Of a DNA stretch of 64,000 nucleotides, positions 41,313-50,033 are shown piece after piece. Numbering within the stretch: position 1 is the first letter of the stretch; each line of letters begins with the position of its first letter. Under the pieces are notes generated by a model. The model had not been told where the DNA came from and did no database searches. It saw nothing but the letters and a program-made list of their open reading frames with translations. The translations under genes and the position numbers were made by a program. This DNA comes from Verrucomicrobiaceae bacterium (GTDB taxonomy: Bacteria > Verrucomicrobiota > Verrucomicrobiia > Verrucomicrobiales > Verrucomicrobiaceae): assembly GCA_016713245.1 (NCBI GenBank), contig JADJPM010000004.1, positions 1,116,001 to 1,180,000 of the forward strand, in the 5' to 3' direction.

Positions 41313-41681
41313 ATGCTTCAAATGGAATCCGAAATCCCGATCGCCGACAACACCGGCGCTCGCATGGCCGAAATGATCGGCGTGCTCGGCAAGAAAAACA
41401 CCCGTTTCGCTTACGTTGGCGATATTATAACGGCCCACGTCCGTGAGTCGACTCCGACTGCCGCTGTGAAAAAAGGCGAAGTGATTCGTGCTGTCGTCGT
41501 GCGCACTGCGCATCCGATCCGCCGCAACGACGGCTCCATCCTCCGCTTCGACAAGAACGCCATCGTTGTGATTGACAAGGACAACAATCCCAAGGGCACC
41601 CGCATCTTCGGCCCAGTAGCTCGTGAGCTGCGCGACAAGAACTTCATGAAGATCGTTTCCCTCGCACCTGAAGTGCTTTGA
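41313..41681 (+). CDS. rplN: 50S ribosomal protein L14
   Basis: 122 residues, the usual length. MLQMESEIPIADNTGARMAE, KGEVIRAVVVRTAHPIRRND and GTRIFGPVARELRDKNFMKI are diagnostic. It has the clearest Shine-Dalgarno in the cluster, GGAGGA at 41299-41304, 8 nt before the ATG. Confidence 0.99.
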   Translation: MLQMESEIPIADNTGARMAEMIGVLGKKNTRFAYVGDIITAHVRESTPTAAVKKGEVIRAVVVRTAHPIRRNDGSILRFDKNAIVVIDKDNNPKGTRIFGPVARELRDKNFMKIVSLAPEVL

Positions 41682-41690
41682 TTTAAACAC

Positions 41691-41972
41691 ATGAAAACCC
41701 ACGTCAAAAAAGGCGATACCGTCACTGTCATCTCCGGCGCCAGCAAAGGCAAGCAGGGCACTGTGCTCCAGGTTCTTCCCGCCAAAGGTCGTGTCCTCGT
41801 AGAGGGCGTGAATATGATGAAGAAAGCCATCAAACCTACTCAGCAAAATCAAGCTGGTGGTCATGTTGAAAAGGAAGCGCCCATCGCGATCTCCAATGTA
41901 AAGCTGGCAGACGCACCGAAAAAAGAAAAGAAGGCCCCTGCAAAGAAAAAGGCAGTTGCTAAAAAGAAGTAA
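41691..41972 (+). CDS. rplX: 50S ribosomal protein L24
   Basis: 93 residues. MKTHVKKGDTVTVISGASKG, KQGTVLQVLPAKGRVLVEGV and GGHVEKEAPIAISNVKL are the KOW-domain pattern. It ends in a Lys/Ala tail (PKKEKKAPAKKKAVAKKK). It starts 9 bp after rplN; a 101-bp spacer follows before rplE, the longest inside this part of the cluster. Confidence 0.98.
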   Translation: MKTHVKKGDTVTVISGASKGKQGTVLQVLPAKGRVLVEGVNMMKKAIKPTQQNQAGGHVEKEAPIAISNVKLADAPKKEKKAPAKKKAVAKKK

Positions 41973-42073
41973 GACGCCATTCTTACGCCCCCATTTTTGC
42001 CTCCCCCCTCGCACCAAGCTCTGCTCCAATGAGCAGACCACGATGGAAAGGACGCACAGCCCGAAACTGATCC

Positions 42074-42664
42074 ATGGAACCCGCCCTCAAAACCCTCTAT
42101 AAACAAAAAGTCAGTGAACTGAAGAGCCAACTTGGTCTTGAAAACGTTCACGAAGTGCCAAAGCTCGAAAAAATCGTCCTAAACTGCTCTGTTGGCAGCC
42201 AGGGAGAGCGCAAGCAGGCCATCGAAGATGCTGTGAACGAAGTACAGCTCATCACCGGCCAGAAGCCTATCATCACCAAGTCGAAAAAGGCAATCGCCAA
42301 CTTTAAGCTCCGTGAAGGTGAAAACGTAGGCGTCAAGGTCACCCTGCGTGGTAACAAGATGTACGACTTCATGATGCGCCTCGTCCGCACCGCTGTCCCC
42401 CGCGTGCGTGACTTCCGTGGCGTTGCCCCTCGTGCTTTTGATGGTCGTGGCAACTACACCCTCGGCATCAGCGATCAGTCCATCTTTCCCGAAATCGAGC
42501 TCGACAAAATCAAGCGCACCCTTGGTTTCGACATCACCTTCGTCACTAGCACCACCAATGACGATCATGCACGCGAAATGCTTCGTGCACTTGGAATGCC
42601 CTTTCGCTCGATGGGTAAGAAAAAGAGCGATGATGCCGCCGCCGAAGGTGCACAGGCAGCCTGA
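42074..42664 (+). CDS. rplE: 50S ribosomal protein L5
   Basis: 196 residues, binds 5S rRNA. VPKLEKIVLNCSVGSQGERK, ITGQKPIITKSKKAIANFKL, GVKVTLRGNKMYDFMMRLV and FRGVAPRAFDGRGNYTLGIS are diagnostic. A short tail (SDDAAAEGAQAA) is extra. rpsN, which normally follows, is absent; rpsH begins 37 bp later. Confidence 0.99.
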   Translation: MEPALKTLYKQKVSELKSQLGLENVHEVPKLEKIVLNCSVGSQGERKQAIEDAVNEVQLITGQKPIITKSKKAIANFKLREGENVGVKVTLRGNKMYDFMMRLVRTAVPRVRDFRGVAPRAFDGRGNYTLGISDQSIFPEIELDKIKRTLGFDITFVTSTTNDDHAREMLRALGMPFRSMGKKKSDDAAAEGAQAA

Positions 42665-42701
42665 TCCTGAACTTTAAACACCACGGACCCACCGCCACGT
42701 C

Positions 42702-43094
42702 ATGACTGATCCGATTTCTGATTTTCTCACCCGCATCCGCAACGGCCTATCCGCCGGTCAGGAGCAGATCCTCGCGCCCTTCTCGAAAATGAAGGCCGAA
42801 CTCGCCCGTATTCTCAAGGAGGAGGGCTACATCTGGGCCTATGAGGTGGACACCAGTGCCGCCCATCCCCGCCTCAAGCTCAAGCTGAAGTACACGGACG
42901 ACACCACTCCTGTGATTCGCAAGCTTCAGCGGGTCTCGAAGCCTGGTCTCCGTAAGTATGTCTCTTGTGATGAGATTCCACGTGTCCTCGGTGGTCTCGG
43001 TATCGCTATCCTTTCGACCTCGAAAGGCGTTATGACTGGTTCCCGTGCTCGCAAATCGAAGCTCGGCGGCGAACTCCTCGCCTTTGTCTGGTAA
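42702..43094 (+). CDS. rpsH: 30S ribosomal protein S8
   Basis: 130 residues. MTDPISDFLTRIRNGLSAGQ, FSKMKAELARILKEEGYIWA and the C-terminal LGGLGIAILSTSKGVMTGSR, then ARKSKLGGELLAFVW, identify S8. In E. coli S8 is the repressor of the spc operon. Normal length. Confidence 0.99.
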   Translation: MTDPISDFLTRIRNGLSAGQEQILAPFSKMKAELARILKEEGYIWAYEVDTSAAHPRLKLKLKYTDDTTPVIRKLQRVSKPGLRKYVSCDEIPRVLGGLGIAILSTSKGVMTGSRARKSKLGGELLAFVW

Positions 43095-43120
43095 ACCTCG
43101 AACTTGGAGCCCCTTTTACC

Positions 43121-43660
43121 ATGTCCCGCGTCGGCAAACTCCCCATTAGTCTTCCTGAAAAAGTCACCGTCAAAGTCGGTGATGATCGCAAAGTTAACGT
43201 CAAAGGCCCCAAGGGCGAACTCAACTGGGTTCTTCCTCGTGGCGTGACTGTCACTGGCGATGCCAAAACTCTGAGCGTCACCCGTGAATCAGAAGAGCGC
43301 ACTGTGCGTGCCCTTCATGGCACCACGCAGCGCCTAATCACCAACATGATCGTCGGTGTGTCCCAAGGTTACACACGTAACCTCGAAATCCATGGCGTGG
43401 GCTTCCGTGCCGCCGTCAAGGGTTCGAACATTGATCTCCAGTTGGGCCAGAGCCATGATCGCCTTCATCCCATTCCGAATGGTGTGAAGGTGACAGTGAC
43501 CGAGAACACCAAAATCAGCATCGAAGGCATCGACAAGCAAGTTGTTGGCCAGCTCGCCGCTGACATCCGCGCCTACTACCCGCCAGAGCCCTACAAGGCC
43601 AAGGGCGTCCGCTATGTCGGCGAATACATCCGCCGCAAAGCCGGCAAGTCCGTCAAGTAA
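43121..43660 (+). CDS. rplF: 50S ribosomal protein L6
   Basis: 179 residues. MSRVGKLPISLPEKVTVKV, the NMIVGVSQGYTRNLEIHGVG block and the C-terminal PPEPYKAKGVRYVGEYIRRK, AGKS ending are typical. Both L6 repeats are present at normal length. Confidence 0.99.
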   Translation: MSRVGKLPISLPEKVTVKVGDDRKVNVKGPKGELNWVLPRGVTVTGDAKTLSVTRESEERTVRALHGTTQRLITNMIVGVSQGYTRNLEIHGVGFRAAVKGSNIDLQLGQSHDRLHPIPNGVKVTVTENTKISIEGIDKQVVGQLAADIRAYYPPEPYKAKGVRYVGEYIRRKAGKSVK

Positions 43661-43687
43661 CCCTTTCATTTTCGCACGCAGACCATC

Positions 43688-44044
43688 ATGGCCACTCAAA
43701 ATCGCAAAGCCATCCGCGCACGCATTCATGCGCGTATTCGCCGCAAACTTAGCGGTACCGCGCAACGCCCCCGCCTCGCCGTTTATTTCTCCAATGCCAA
43801 CGTCTATGCCCAGATCATCGACGATGAGGCAGGTAAAACTATCGTTTCCGCCTCCACGAAGGAAAAGGGCTATGGTACAGGTAAGGCCAACTCGGAACAC
43901 GCCGCTAAGGTTGGTGCTGCCATTGCCGAACGTGCTGCTGCCAAGAGTATTTCCGCTGTCGTCTTTGACCGCGCCGGTTTCACCTTTCATGGCAAGGTCA
44001 AGGCTCTCGCCGATGCCGCCCGTGAAAAAGGCCTTCAGTTCTAA
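43688..44044 (+). CDS. rplR: 50S ribosomal protein L18
   Basis: 118 residues, binds 5S rRNA. RARIHARIRRKLSGTAQRPR, LAVYFSNANVYAQIIDDEAG and VVFDRAGFTFHGKVKALADA are diagnostic. Normal length and position between rplF and rpsE. Confidence 0.99.
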   Translation: MATQNRKAIRARIHARIRRKLSGTAQRPRLAVYFSNANVYAQIIDDEAGKTIVSASTKEKGYGTGKANSEHAAKVGAAIAERAAAKSISAVVFDRAGFTFHGKVKALADAAREKGLQF

Positions 44045-44079
44045 TCCTCGTCACCTCGTACCTTTCCCAAACGCACTGT

Positions 44080-44673
44080 ATGGCCACTGAAATAGCAGCC
44101 CCCGTCACCGAAGAACTCGAAGCCCCCATCGAGGAGATCATCGCCCAGGTCATCGCCGCTCCTCAGCAGCGTGAATCCCGCGATTCTCGTAGCTCTGGTG
44201 ATACCATCGAGAAGGTGGTTCACATCAACCGTTGCGCCAAGGTCGTCAAAGGCGGTCGTCGCTTCAGTTTCAGCGCCTTGGTCGTCGTCGGCGACCAGCA
44301 GGGTAAAGTCGGCTGGGGATTCGGTAAGGCCAACGAAGTGGCTGATGCCATTAAAAAGGCCACCGAAAGCTCCAAGAAAAACATGGCGACCTATAACATC
44401 ACCAATGGCACCATCCCTCATGAGACCATCGGTGATCATGGCGGCGGCTATCTCATGCTGAAACCTGCTTCCCCTGGTACTGGTATTATTGCCGGTGGTG
44501 CAGCCCGTGCCGTTCTAGAGTGCGTCGGAGTGAAAGACGTCATCGGCAAGTCCCTTGGCTCCTCGAATCACGCGAACATCGTCAAAGCCACCTTGCATGC
44601 TCTGAGCACGCTTCGCCTCCCTGATGAAATCCTCCGCGCTCGCGGCCGCGAGCGGAAGCCCAAGGCTCTCTAA
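44080..44673 (+). CDS. rpsE: 30S ribosomal protein S5
   Basis: 197 residues. KVVHINRCAKVVKGGRRFSF, GDQQGKVGWGFGKANEVADA and AGGAARAVLECVGVKDVIGK are diagnostic. An acidic, Ala/Glu-rich N-terminal extension of about 40 residues (MATEIAAPVTEELEAPIEE and onward) precedes the core. rpmD, the usual next gene, is missing; rplO follows after 36 bp. Confidence 0.98.
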   Translation: MATEIAAPVTEELEAPIEEIIAQVIAAPQQRESRDSRSSGDTIEKVVHINRCAKVVKGGRRFSFSALVVVGDQQGKVGWGFGKANEVADAIKKATESSKKNMATYNITNGTIPHETIGDHGGGYLMLKPASPGTGIIAGGAARAVLECVGVKDVIGKSLGSSNHANIVKATLHALSTLRLPDEILRARGRERKPKAL

Positions 44674-44709
44674 GCCTTTTGCATCTCAAACACTTAAATT
44701 TCAAAACAC

Positions 44710-45153
44710 ATGCAGCTCCAAGACACACAAAATCGCCCCGGCGCCCGTAAGCGTCGCAAGCGCATCGGCTGCGGAGAAAGCTCCGGCCATGGTAAAACCT
44801 CCTGCAAAGGCAACAAGGGCCAGATGGCCCGTTCCGGTCGCGGTATCCGCCCCGGTTTTGAAGGTGGCCAGATGCCGATGCATCGTCGTCTTCCGAAGAA
44901 GGGTTTCAACAACGCCGCGTTCCAGGACGCCATTGAGGTCGTTAACGTGGGTGAACTCAACAATGCCTTCGAGGACGGAGCCACCGTCGATGAGGCATCC
45001 CTCCGCACCGTCGGTCTGGTGTCGCGCAATTGCGATTCGATAAAGGTTCTCGGCACCGGCGAACTGACTCGCAAACTCACCATCCAGGGCGCGAAAGTCA
45101 GCGCCGCGGCCCGTGAGAAGATCGAGAAGGCAGGCGGCAGCATCGCCGCGTAG
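44710..45153 (+). CDS. rplO: 50S ribosomal protein L15
   Basis: 147 residues. RPGARKRRKRIGCGESSGHG, KTSCKGNKGQMARSGRGIRP and GFEGGQMPMHRRLPKKGFNN are diagnostic of L15. The C-terminal part (VKVLGTGEL-like segment SIKVLGTGELTRKLTIQGAK, VSAAAREKIEKAGG) is complete. A long hairpin lies between its stop and secY. Confidence 0.99.
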   Translation: MQLQDTQNRPGARKRRKRIGCGESSGHGKTSCKGNKGQMARSGRGIRPGFEGGQMPMHRRLPKKGFNNAAFQDAIEVVNVGELNNAFEDGATVDEASLRTVGLVSRNCDSIKVLGTGELTRKLTIQGAKVSAAAREKIEKAGGSIAA

Positions 45154-45180
45154 TTTCTCATCATTCCCAACCACTCTCGT

Positions 45181-45232
45181 GATGGGCCGGTTTCCGCGGT
45201 ATTCGACCACCGCTCTCGGAAACAGGCCCATC
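45181..45232 (+). promoter_or_regulatory. Long imperfect hairpin between rplO and secY
   Basis: GATGGGCC (45181-45188) pairs with GGCCCATC (45225-45232), GTTTCCG (45190-45196) with CGGAAAC (45117+100 to 45223), and CGGT (45197-45200) with ACCG (45209-45212). That gives 19 pairs in a 52-nt hairpin with one small internal loop and a 4-nt bulge. No T-run follows, so it is not a standard terminator. It ends 26 bp before the secY ATG, where it could tune secY translation or mark an RNA processing site. Confidence 0.6.
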
Positions 45233-45258
45233 GCCGCATCTAAGCCAACACTCCGCCA

Positions 45259-46764
45259 ATGATTTCCGCATTCGCCAACAGCTTCAAGGTCCCGGAACTC
45301 CGCTCCCGCATTCTTTTCACGCTCGCCATGATCGTGATCGTGCGCATCGGCACTCAGATCACCCTTCCTGGCATTGATCCCACCGTCCTCAGCCAGTGGA
45401 TCACCGACAAAGCCGAGAACAGCACCTCTGCCGGTGCCCAGGTGGCTGCTTTGCTCAATATCTTCTCTGGTGGGGGCCTTCAAAACTGCGCCATCTTCGC
45501 CCTCGGAATCATGCCTTACATCAGCGCCAGCATCATGCTGCAGTTGCTGACAGCCGTGTGGCCGCCTCTGACGAAACTCGCCCGTGAAGAAGGGGGGCGT
45601 CAAAAGATCACCCAATACACCCGCTGGGCCACCATCGTGCTTTGCGTCTTTCAGGCCTTCATGCTAGTGCAATCGCTCGCCGATCCGAAGCAGAACTACC
45701 TCATGCAGGGGCTCGGTCAGACGATTGAAACCATGGGACGTCCACTCGTGCCGAATTTTGGCTTCTGGACCTTCATCCTGCCTGCCGTCATTACCATCAC
45801 CGCTGGCACCATGTTCATGATGTGGCTCGGCGAGCAGATCACGGAGCGTGGCATCGGCAATGGCACTTCCATCCTCATCTGCGTGAACATCGTATCCGAC
45901 CTTCCGGGTGCTTTCATTCAAGTGTGGAAGACCTACGTGGGTGGTGCGGATGCAGATCCTACCAGCGCGGCAAAGCTCGTCATCCTTCTCGGATTCATGA
46001 TCTTGGTGATTGCGGGCGTTATCGCCCTCACTCAGGCTACTCGTCGCATCGCCATCACTTACGCCAAACGTGTGGTGGGTCGCAAAGTGTATGGTGGCCA
46101 GACGCAGTATCTGCCTTTGAAGATCAATTATTCCGGCGTGATGCCCATCATTTTCGCTCAGGCCATCCTGCTGTTCCCCACACAGATCCTCGCCTCCTTC
46201 TTCAGCGATGTCGGCTGGATTCAGAGCCTCTCCATGACGCTCAGCACCGGGTTCTGGTATTACACCATCTCCGCCCTGCTCATCTTCTTCTTCAGCTACT
46301 TCTGGGTCGCCACCATGTTCCAGCCGCAGCAGATCAGCGAGGACCTCAAAAAGTCCGGTGGTTATATCGCGGGCATTCGTCCGGGCAAACCTACGGCTGA
46401 CTTCCTCGACTTCACGATGAGTCGTCTCACCTTCGCCGGTGCCATCTTCCTCACCGCCCTCTACATTCTTCCGGGCATCACCAGCTCTGCGCTTGGCATT
46501 TCTGCCTCCGCAGCGCAGTTCCTTGGTGGCACCAGCCTTCTCATCTTGGTCGGCGTCGTGCTCGACGTGATGCGCCAAGTGGAAACGCACCTCCTTCAGA
46601 GTCACTATGACGGCTTTCTGAAGAAGGGACGCATCCGTGGTCGTTTCGACCGCCTCCAGCAGACCGGTGGTAAGGTGATGGATTCGACCACACTCGTGTG
46701 GCTTTGGGTCGGCATCGCGCTCATCGTGCTGGTCGCCCTCGTGAGTTATCTCCTCAACAAGTGA
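45259..46764 (+). CDS. secY: Preprotein translocase subunit SecY
   Basis: Channel subunit of the Sec translocon, 501 residues, about ten membrane helices. ELRSRILFTLAMIVIVRIGT, FALGIMPYISASIMLQLLTA, REEGGRQKITQYTRWATI and WLGEQITERGIGNGTSILI are diagnostic, and YLPLKINYSGVMPIIFAQAI follows. It is longer than the E. coli protein, mainly from a periplasmic loop near residues 45-60 and another near 140-165. map follows immediately; adk is not between them. Confidence 0.98.
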   Translation: MISAFANSFKVPELRSRILFTLAMIVIVRIGTQITLPGIDPTVLSQWITDKAENSTSAGAQVAALLNIFSGGGLQNCAIFALGIMPYISASIMLQLLTAVWPPLTKLAREEGGRQKITQYTRWATIVLCVFQAFMLVQSLADPKQNYLMQGLGQTIETMGRPLVPNFGFWTFILPAVITITAGTMFMMWLGEQITERGIGNGTSILICVNIVSDLPGAFIQVWKTYVGGADADPTSAAKLVILLGFMILVIAGVIALTQATRRIAITYAKRVVGRKVYGGQTQYLPLKINYSGVMPIIFAQAILLFPTQILASFFSDVGWIQSLSMTLSTGFWYYTISALLIFFFSYFWVATMFQPQQISEDLKKSGGYIAGIRPGKPTADFLDFTMSRLTFAGAIFLTALYILPGITSSALGISASAAQFLGGTSLLILVGVVLDVMRQVETHLLQSHYDGFLKKGRIRGRFDRLQQTGGKVMDSTTLVWLWVGIALIVLVALVSYLLNK

Positions 46765-46781
46765 GCATCCTTTCCTGGCTC

Positions 46782-47612
46782 ATGGGTCTTGCCAAATCGG
46801 GGAACATCCCCATCCGTCACGGTCAGCAGCAGGACTGTATCCGCAAAGCCGGGCAGCTCGCCCGGGACATCCTGTTGAAGACTGCCGCCGAGGTCCATGC
46901 CGGTATCACCACGGGTGAGATCGACCGCTTTGCCGCTGCCACCATGAAGGCTAGTGGCTGCACGAGTGCCTTCCTCGGCTATCGCCAGTTCCCCGGTAAC
47001 ATCTGCATCTCCATCAACGAGGAAGTCGTTCACGGCATTGGCGGCTCACGCGTCATCCAGGATGGCGACATCGTGAAAATCGACATTGGCATCTACCGCG
47101 ATGGCTGGGTGGGTGACAATGCTCTCACCGTTCCCGTCGGTAATGTGGATAAGGAGACGCTCAAGCTCATGGCCGCCACGGAGGAATCCCTCCACATTGC
47201 CATCAATCACGCCCGTGATGGATGGATGCTCGGCGACCTCTGCCACAGCGTCGAAAACCATGTCACCAAGTATGGATTCAGCGTCGTCCGCGAATTCGTC
47301 GGTCATGGTGTGGGCCGTAAACTGCACGAAGATCCGCAGGTGCCCAATTTTGGCAAAAAAGGCGAGCGTCCGCGACTCAAGGCCGGTATGACCCTCGCCA
47401 TCGAGCCCATGATCAACATGGGCACCGAGAAGACACGCATTCTTGAGGACAAGTGGACCGTCATCGCCACGGATCGCAAGCCCAGCAGCCACTACGAGCA
47501 TGTCGTGCTCATCACGCCGCAGGAGCCTGAGATCCTCACCTATCGCAAGCGCATGTTCCCGAAAGGCGTCGAGGACCTCACGCCGCGCCCGATCAAGGAT
47601 CTTTGGCCCTAA
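46782..47612 (+). CDS. map: Type I methionine aminopeptidase
   Basis: Removes N-terminal Met from new proteins. The five metal ligands are present: the two Asp in IDIGIYRDGWVGDNALT, His in EFVGHGVGRKLHE, Glu in TLAIEPMI and Glu in HYEHVVLI. The substrate His lies in NEEVVHGIG. About 276 residues from the ATG at 46782. A GTG at 46761 overlaps the secY stop (GTGA) and would add seven residues (MSILSWL); either start is possible. This is the last gene of the translation cluster; infA, rpmJ, rpsM and the alpha operon do not follow. Confidence 0.96.
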   Translation: MGLAKSGNIPIRHGQQQDCIRKAGQLARDILLKTAAEVHAGITTGEIDRFAAATMKASGCTSAFLGYRQFPGNICISINEEVVHGIGGSRVIQDGDIVKIDIGIYRDGWVGDNALTVPVGNVDKETLKLMAATEESLHIAINHARDGWMLGDLCHSVENHVTKYGFSVVREFVGHGVGRKLHEDPQVPNFGKKGERPRLKAGMTLAIEPMINMGTEKTRILEDKWTVIATDRKPSSHYEHVVLITPQEPEILTYRKRMFPKGVEDLTPRPIKDLWP

Positions 47613-47626
47613 ACCGGCATCTCACC

Positions 47627-48496
47627 GTGTCCGCCGCGTCTTCCAGCTCTGACTATGCCCTGCTCGATAGCGGCGGTTTTCAAAAGCTGGAGCGTTTTGG
47701 CACCGTGGTGCTCTCCAGGCCTTGTGCACAGGCCGTGTGGCACCCCACGCTGCCCAAGCATGAATGGCAAAATGCTACAGCGACGTTCTTTCGTGATGGC
47801 GGCAATCAATGGCGGGGCCGAGACCGTCTGCCGGAATCATGGACGATCCATGTCGATGGCACGCGCTTTCAGCTCAGTTCAACTGACTTCGGCCATCTGG
47901 GCATCTTCCCCGAGCAGCGGGATCAATGGCGGCGCATTCGCGAAGTCTGCGCCGCGTATCAGACCAAGCATCAGCGGGCTGCCCGTGTGCTGAATCTCTT
48001 CGCCTACTCTGGCGGGAGCACGCTTGCCGCGGCGCATGCGGGGGCGGAGGTCTGCCATGTAGATGCCTCCAAAGGCATGGTAGAATGGGCACGTCAAAAC
48101 GCGGCGATCAATCAGCTTCAAGATCGTCCGGTGCGCTGGATCGTCGATGACGTGACCAAATTCCTCGAACGTGAACTCCGCCGTGAGCGCCGCTACGATT
48201 TGATCATCCTCGATCCGCCGAGCTATGGCCGCGGAGCCAAGGGAGAGGTCTTCAAGATCGAAAACGATCTGCCCAAGCTGCTTTCTCTGCTCGCGAAACT
48301 CACCTCGGACGAGCCGCTCGGTGTGCTGCTTTCCTGCCACACGCCTGAGCTCACGCCCATCTCACTGCACCATCTGCTGCTGCAGGCATTTGGATCTCGT
48401 GGTGGACATTTCGAGCAAGGCGAGATGCAATTGCGCGGTGCTGAAAATGTCCTGCCAGTGCCCAGCGGTGGGTTTTGCTGGTGGTTGAAGGATTGA
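47627..48496 (+). CDS. RlmI/RlmK-like class I SAM methyltransferase
   Basis: 289 residues from a GTG at 47627; no ATG is available near the start and a TTG at 47603 would overlap map. The SAM-binding motif is VLNLFAYSGGSTLAAAHAGA with the acidic CHVDASKGMVEWARQN after it. The catalytic strand carries LIILDPPSYGRG (D-P-P-x-F/Y type). This is the pattern of 23S rRNA cytosine/guanine methyltransferases such as RlmI/RlmK, but the N-terminal PUA domain is missing or reduced. The target is not known. Its place right after map suggests a ribosome-related role. Confidence 0.82.
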   Translation: MSAASSSSDYALLDSGGFQKLERFGTVVLSRPCAQAVWHPTLPKHEWQNATATFFRDGGNQWRGRDRLPESWTIHVDGTRFQLSSTDFGHLGIFPEQRDQWRRIREVCAAYQTKHQRAARVLNLFAYSGGSTLAAAHAGAEVCHVDASKGMVEWARQNAAINQLQDRPVRWIVDDVTKFLERELRRERRYDLIILDPPSYGRGAKGEVFKIENDLPKLLSLLAKLTSDEPLGVLLSCHTPELTPISLHHLLLQAFGSRGGHFEQGEMQLRGAENVLPVPSGGFCWWLKD

Positions 48497-48503
48497 TCGC
48501 GAC

Positions 48504-49946
48504 TCACCAACCGCCGCCGAGTGCCTTGATCAGCATCACCGTGGCTAAAAAGCGCTCGCCCTGAATGCGGGTGGATTCCTGCTCGGCACGCAGCAGCGTG
48601 CGCTGGCCATCCAGCACCTCGTAGTAGGCCACCAGGCCGGAGTCGTAGCGCTTTTGGGAAAAGGCCAATGCCTGACTGGCGGCTGCCACCGTGGCATCTT
48701 GAGCGGCAGACTGGCGTTTCAGCACCTCGATGCCAGCCAGTGCATCCTCCACTTCACGCACGGCGGTGAGCACCGTGCTTTTGTAAGTCGCCGCCGCTTG
48801 ATCGTAGCGGGCCTGACTGGCCGCAATACCTGCCTTCACGCCGCCACCACGCAGCAATGGCCATTCCACACCGGCGGGACCGAGACCCCACACGCGGCTG
48901 GCCGCATCCGCGATCTTCCACGGATAGCTCGTCTGCGTGCCGCCGGTTAAGCCGATCGTCACGCTCGGAAACATCGCGGCACGAGCCACACCGATCTCCG
49001 CATTCAGCGCCGCCATCTGGCGTTCCGCACTCGCGATGTCCGGGCGTCGTTCGAGCAGATCACTCGGCACCGATTTAGGCACCGAGGGCGGCTGACCGCT
49101 GATCGCATGCTCGGGTTGATTGAATTGGGAAGGCGTGGTGCCTAGCAGCAGTGCCATGGCATGCTCCAGTTCCATGCGCGTGCGTTCCAGCCCGATCGCC
49201 TCCGCCTCGGTGGCATTCAAATCGGTCTCCGCCTGTGCCACATCCACCTGGGCGATGTCGCCCTGCTCAAAGCGGGTGCGGGCAAGGCTCACCGTCTTGC
49301 GCCGCAGCTCGACCGTGCGACGAAGCAAAGCAATTTGCGCATCCTGCGTGCGCAGCGCCAGGTAATTCATCGCCAGCTCGCTTTGCAGGCTCAGCAACGC
49401 GGTTTGGAGATTCGCCTCCGCGGCTTCGGCACGCTCGTTTCCGGCTAGGCTTTGATTTCGCAGGCGACCCCAGAAATCGAGTTCGTAGCTCAAATCCAAA
49501 CCGGTGCCCAGGATCGTGCGAGTGCGACCTCCTGCGAATTGAAACTTCAAATTGCTCGATCCGCGACTGCGCTGCGCCGAGCTATTCAGTGTGAGAAAAG
49601 GAAACAGGTTCGCCCGATCCGCTCGTGCCAGCGCCTGCGCTTCCGTCACGCGATGCATCGCCAGTTCGAGCGTGGGATTGTTTGCCTCCGCCTGCTTCAT
49701 CAGGGTGGAGAGCCTCGCATCACCAAACGAACTCCACCACGAGCCGCGTTTCGCCTCGTCACGCGGCGTTGCCGTGCGCCAGGGGCCGCTGCGCTTAAAA
49801 GAGGAGGGCAGGGGAACCGCGGGCTTCAGGAACGATGGGGCCAGATTGCATCCCGTGAGCACGAGGAGGCCCAGCAAGGCCGCTGCTGCTTGTCCTGTGG
49901 TTCTGCCAGTTTCCGATTTCCGAGTCACCATGTTGAATGACTTCAT
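48504..49946 (-). CDS. Outer-membrane efflux lipoprotein (TolC/NodT family)
   Basis: Outer-membrane channel for an RND- or MFS-type efflux pump, about 480 residues. A lipoprotein signal is visible (GQAAAALLGLLVLTGC), followed by NLAPSFLKPAVPLPSSF, the normal start of NodT-type factors. The two coiled-coil hairpin repeats are clear: NNPTLELAMHRVTEAQALAR, YELDFWGRLRNQSLAGNERA, TRFEQGDIAQVDVAQAETDL and RYDSGLVAYYEVLDGQRTLL. Internal starts at 49946 (used), 49931 and 50003 are possible. No membrane-fusion or inner-membrane pump gene is adjacent, so the partners lie elsewhere. Confidence 0.92.
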   Translation of the reverse strand: MKSFNMVTRKSETGRTTGQAAAALLGLLVLTGCNLAPSFLKPAVPLPSSFKRSGPWRTATPRDEAKRGSWWSSFGDARLSTLMKQAEANNPTLELAMHRVTEAQALARADRANLFPFLTLNSSAQRSRGSSNLKFQFAGGRTRTILGTGLDLSYELDFWGRLRNQSLAGNERAEAAEANLQTALLSLQSELAMNYLALRTQDAQIALLRRTVELRRKTVSLARTRFEQGDIAQVDVAQAETDLNATEAEAIGLERTRMELEHAMALLLGTTPSQFNQPEHAISGQPPSVPKSVPSDLLERRPDIASAERQMAALNAEIGVARAAMFPSVTIGLTGGTQTSYPWKIADAASRVWGLGPAGVEWPLLRGGGVKAGIAASQARYDQAAATYKSTVLTAVREVEDALAGIEVLKRQSAAQDATVAAASQALAFSQKRYDSGLVAYYEVLDGQRTLLRAEQESTRIQGERFLATVMLIKALGGGW

Positions 49947-50033
49947 TCCGGGCGCTTTGCATGCGTTCTTTCCAACGGAATGCTTTTTGAGCCTTCGAGG
50001 CAAAGCCGATGCTTCGAGAGCCGTAGAAGCTTC

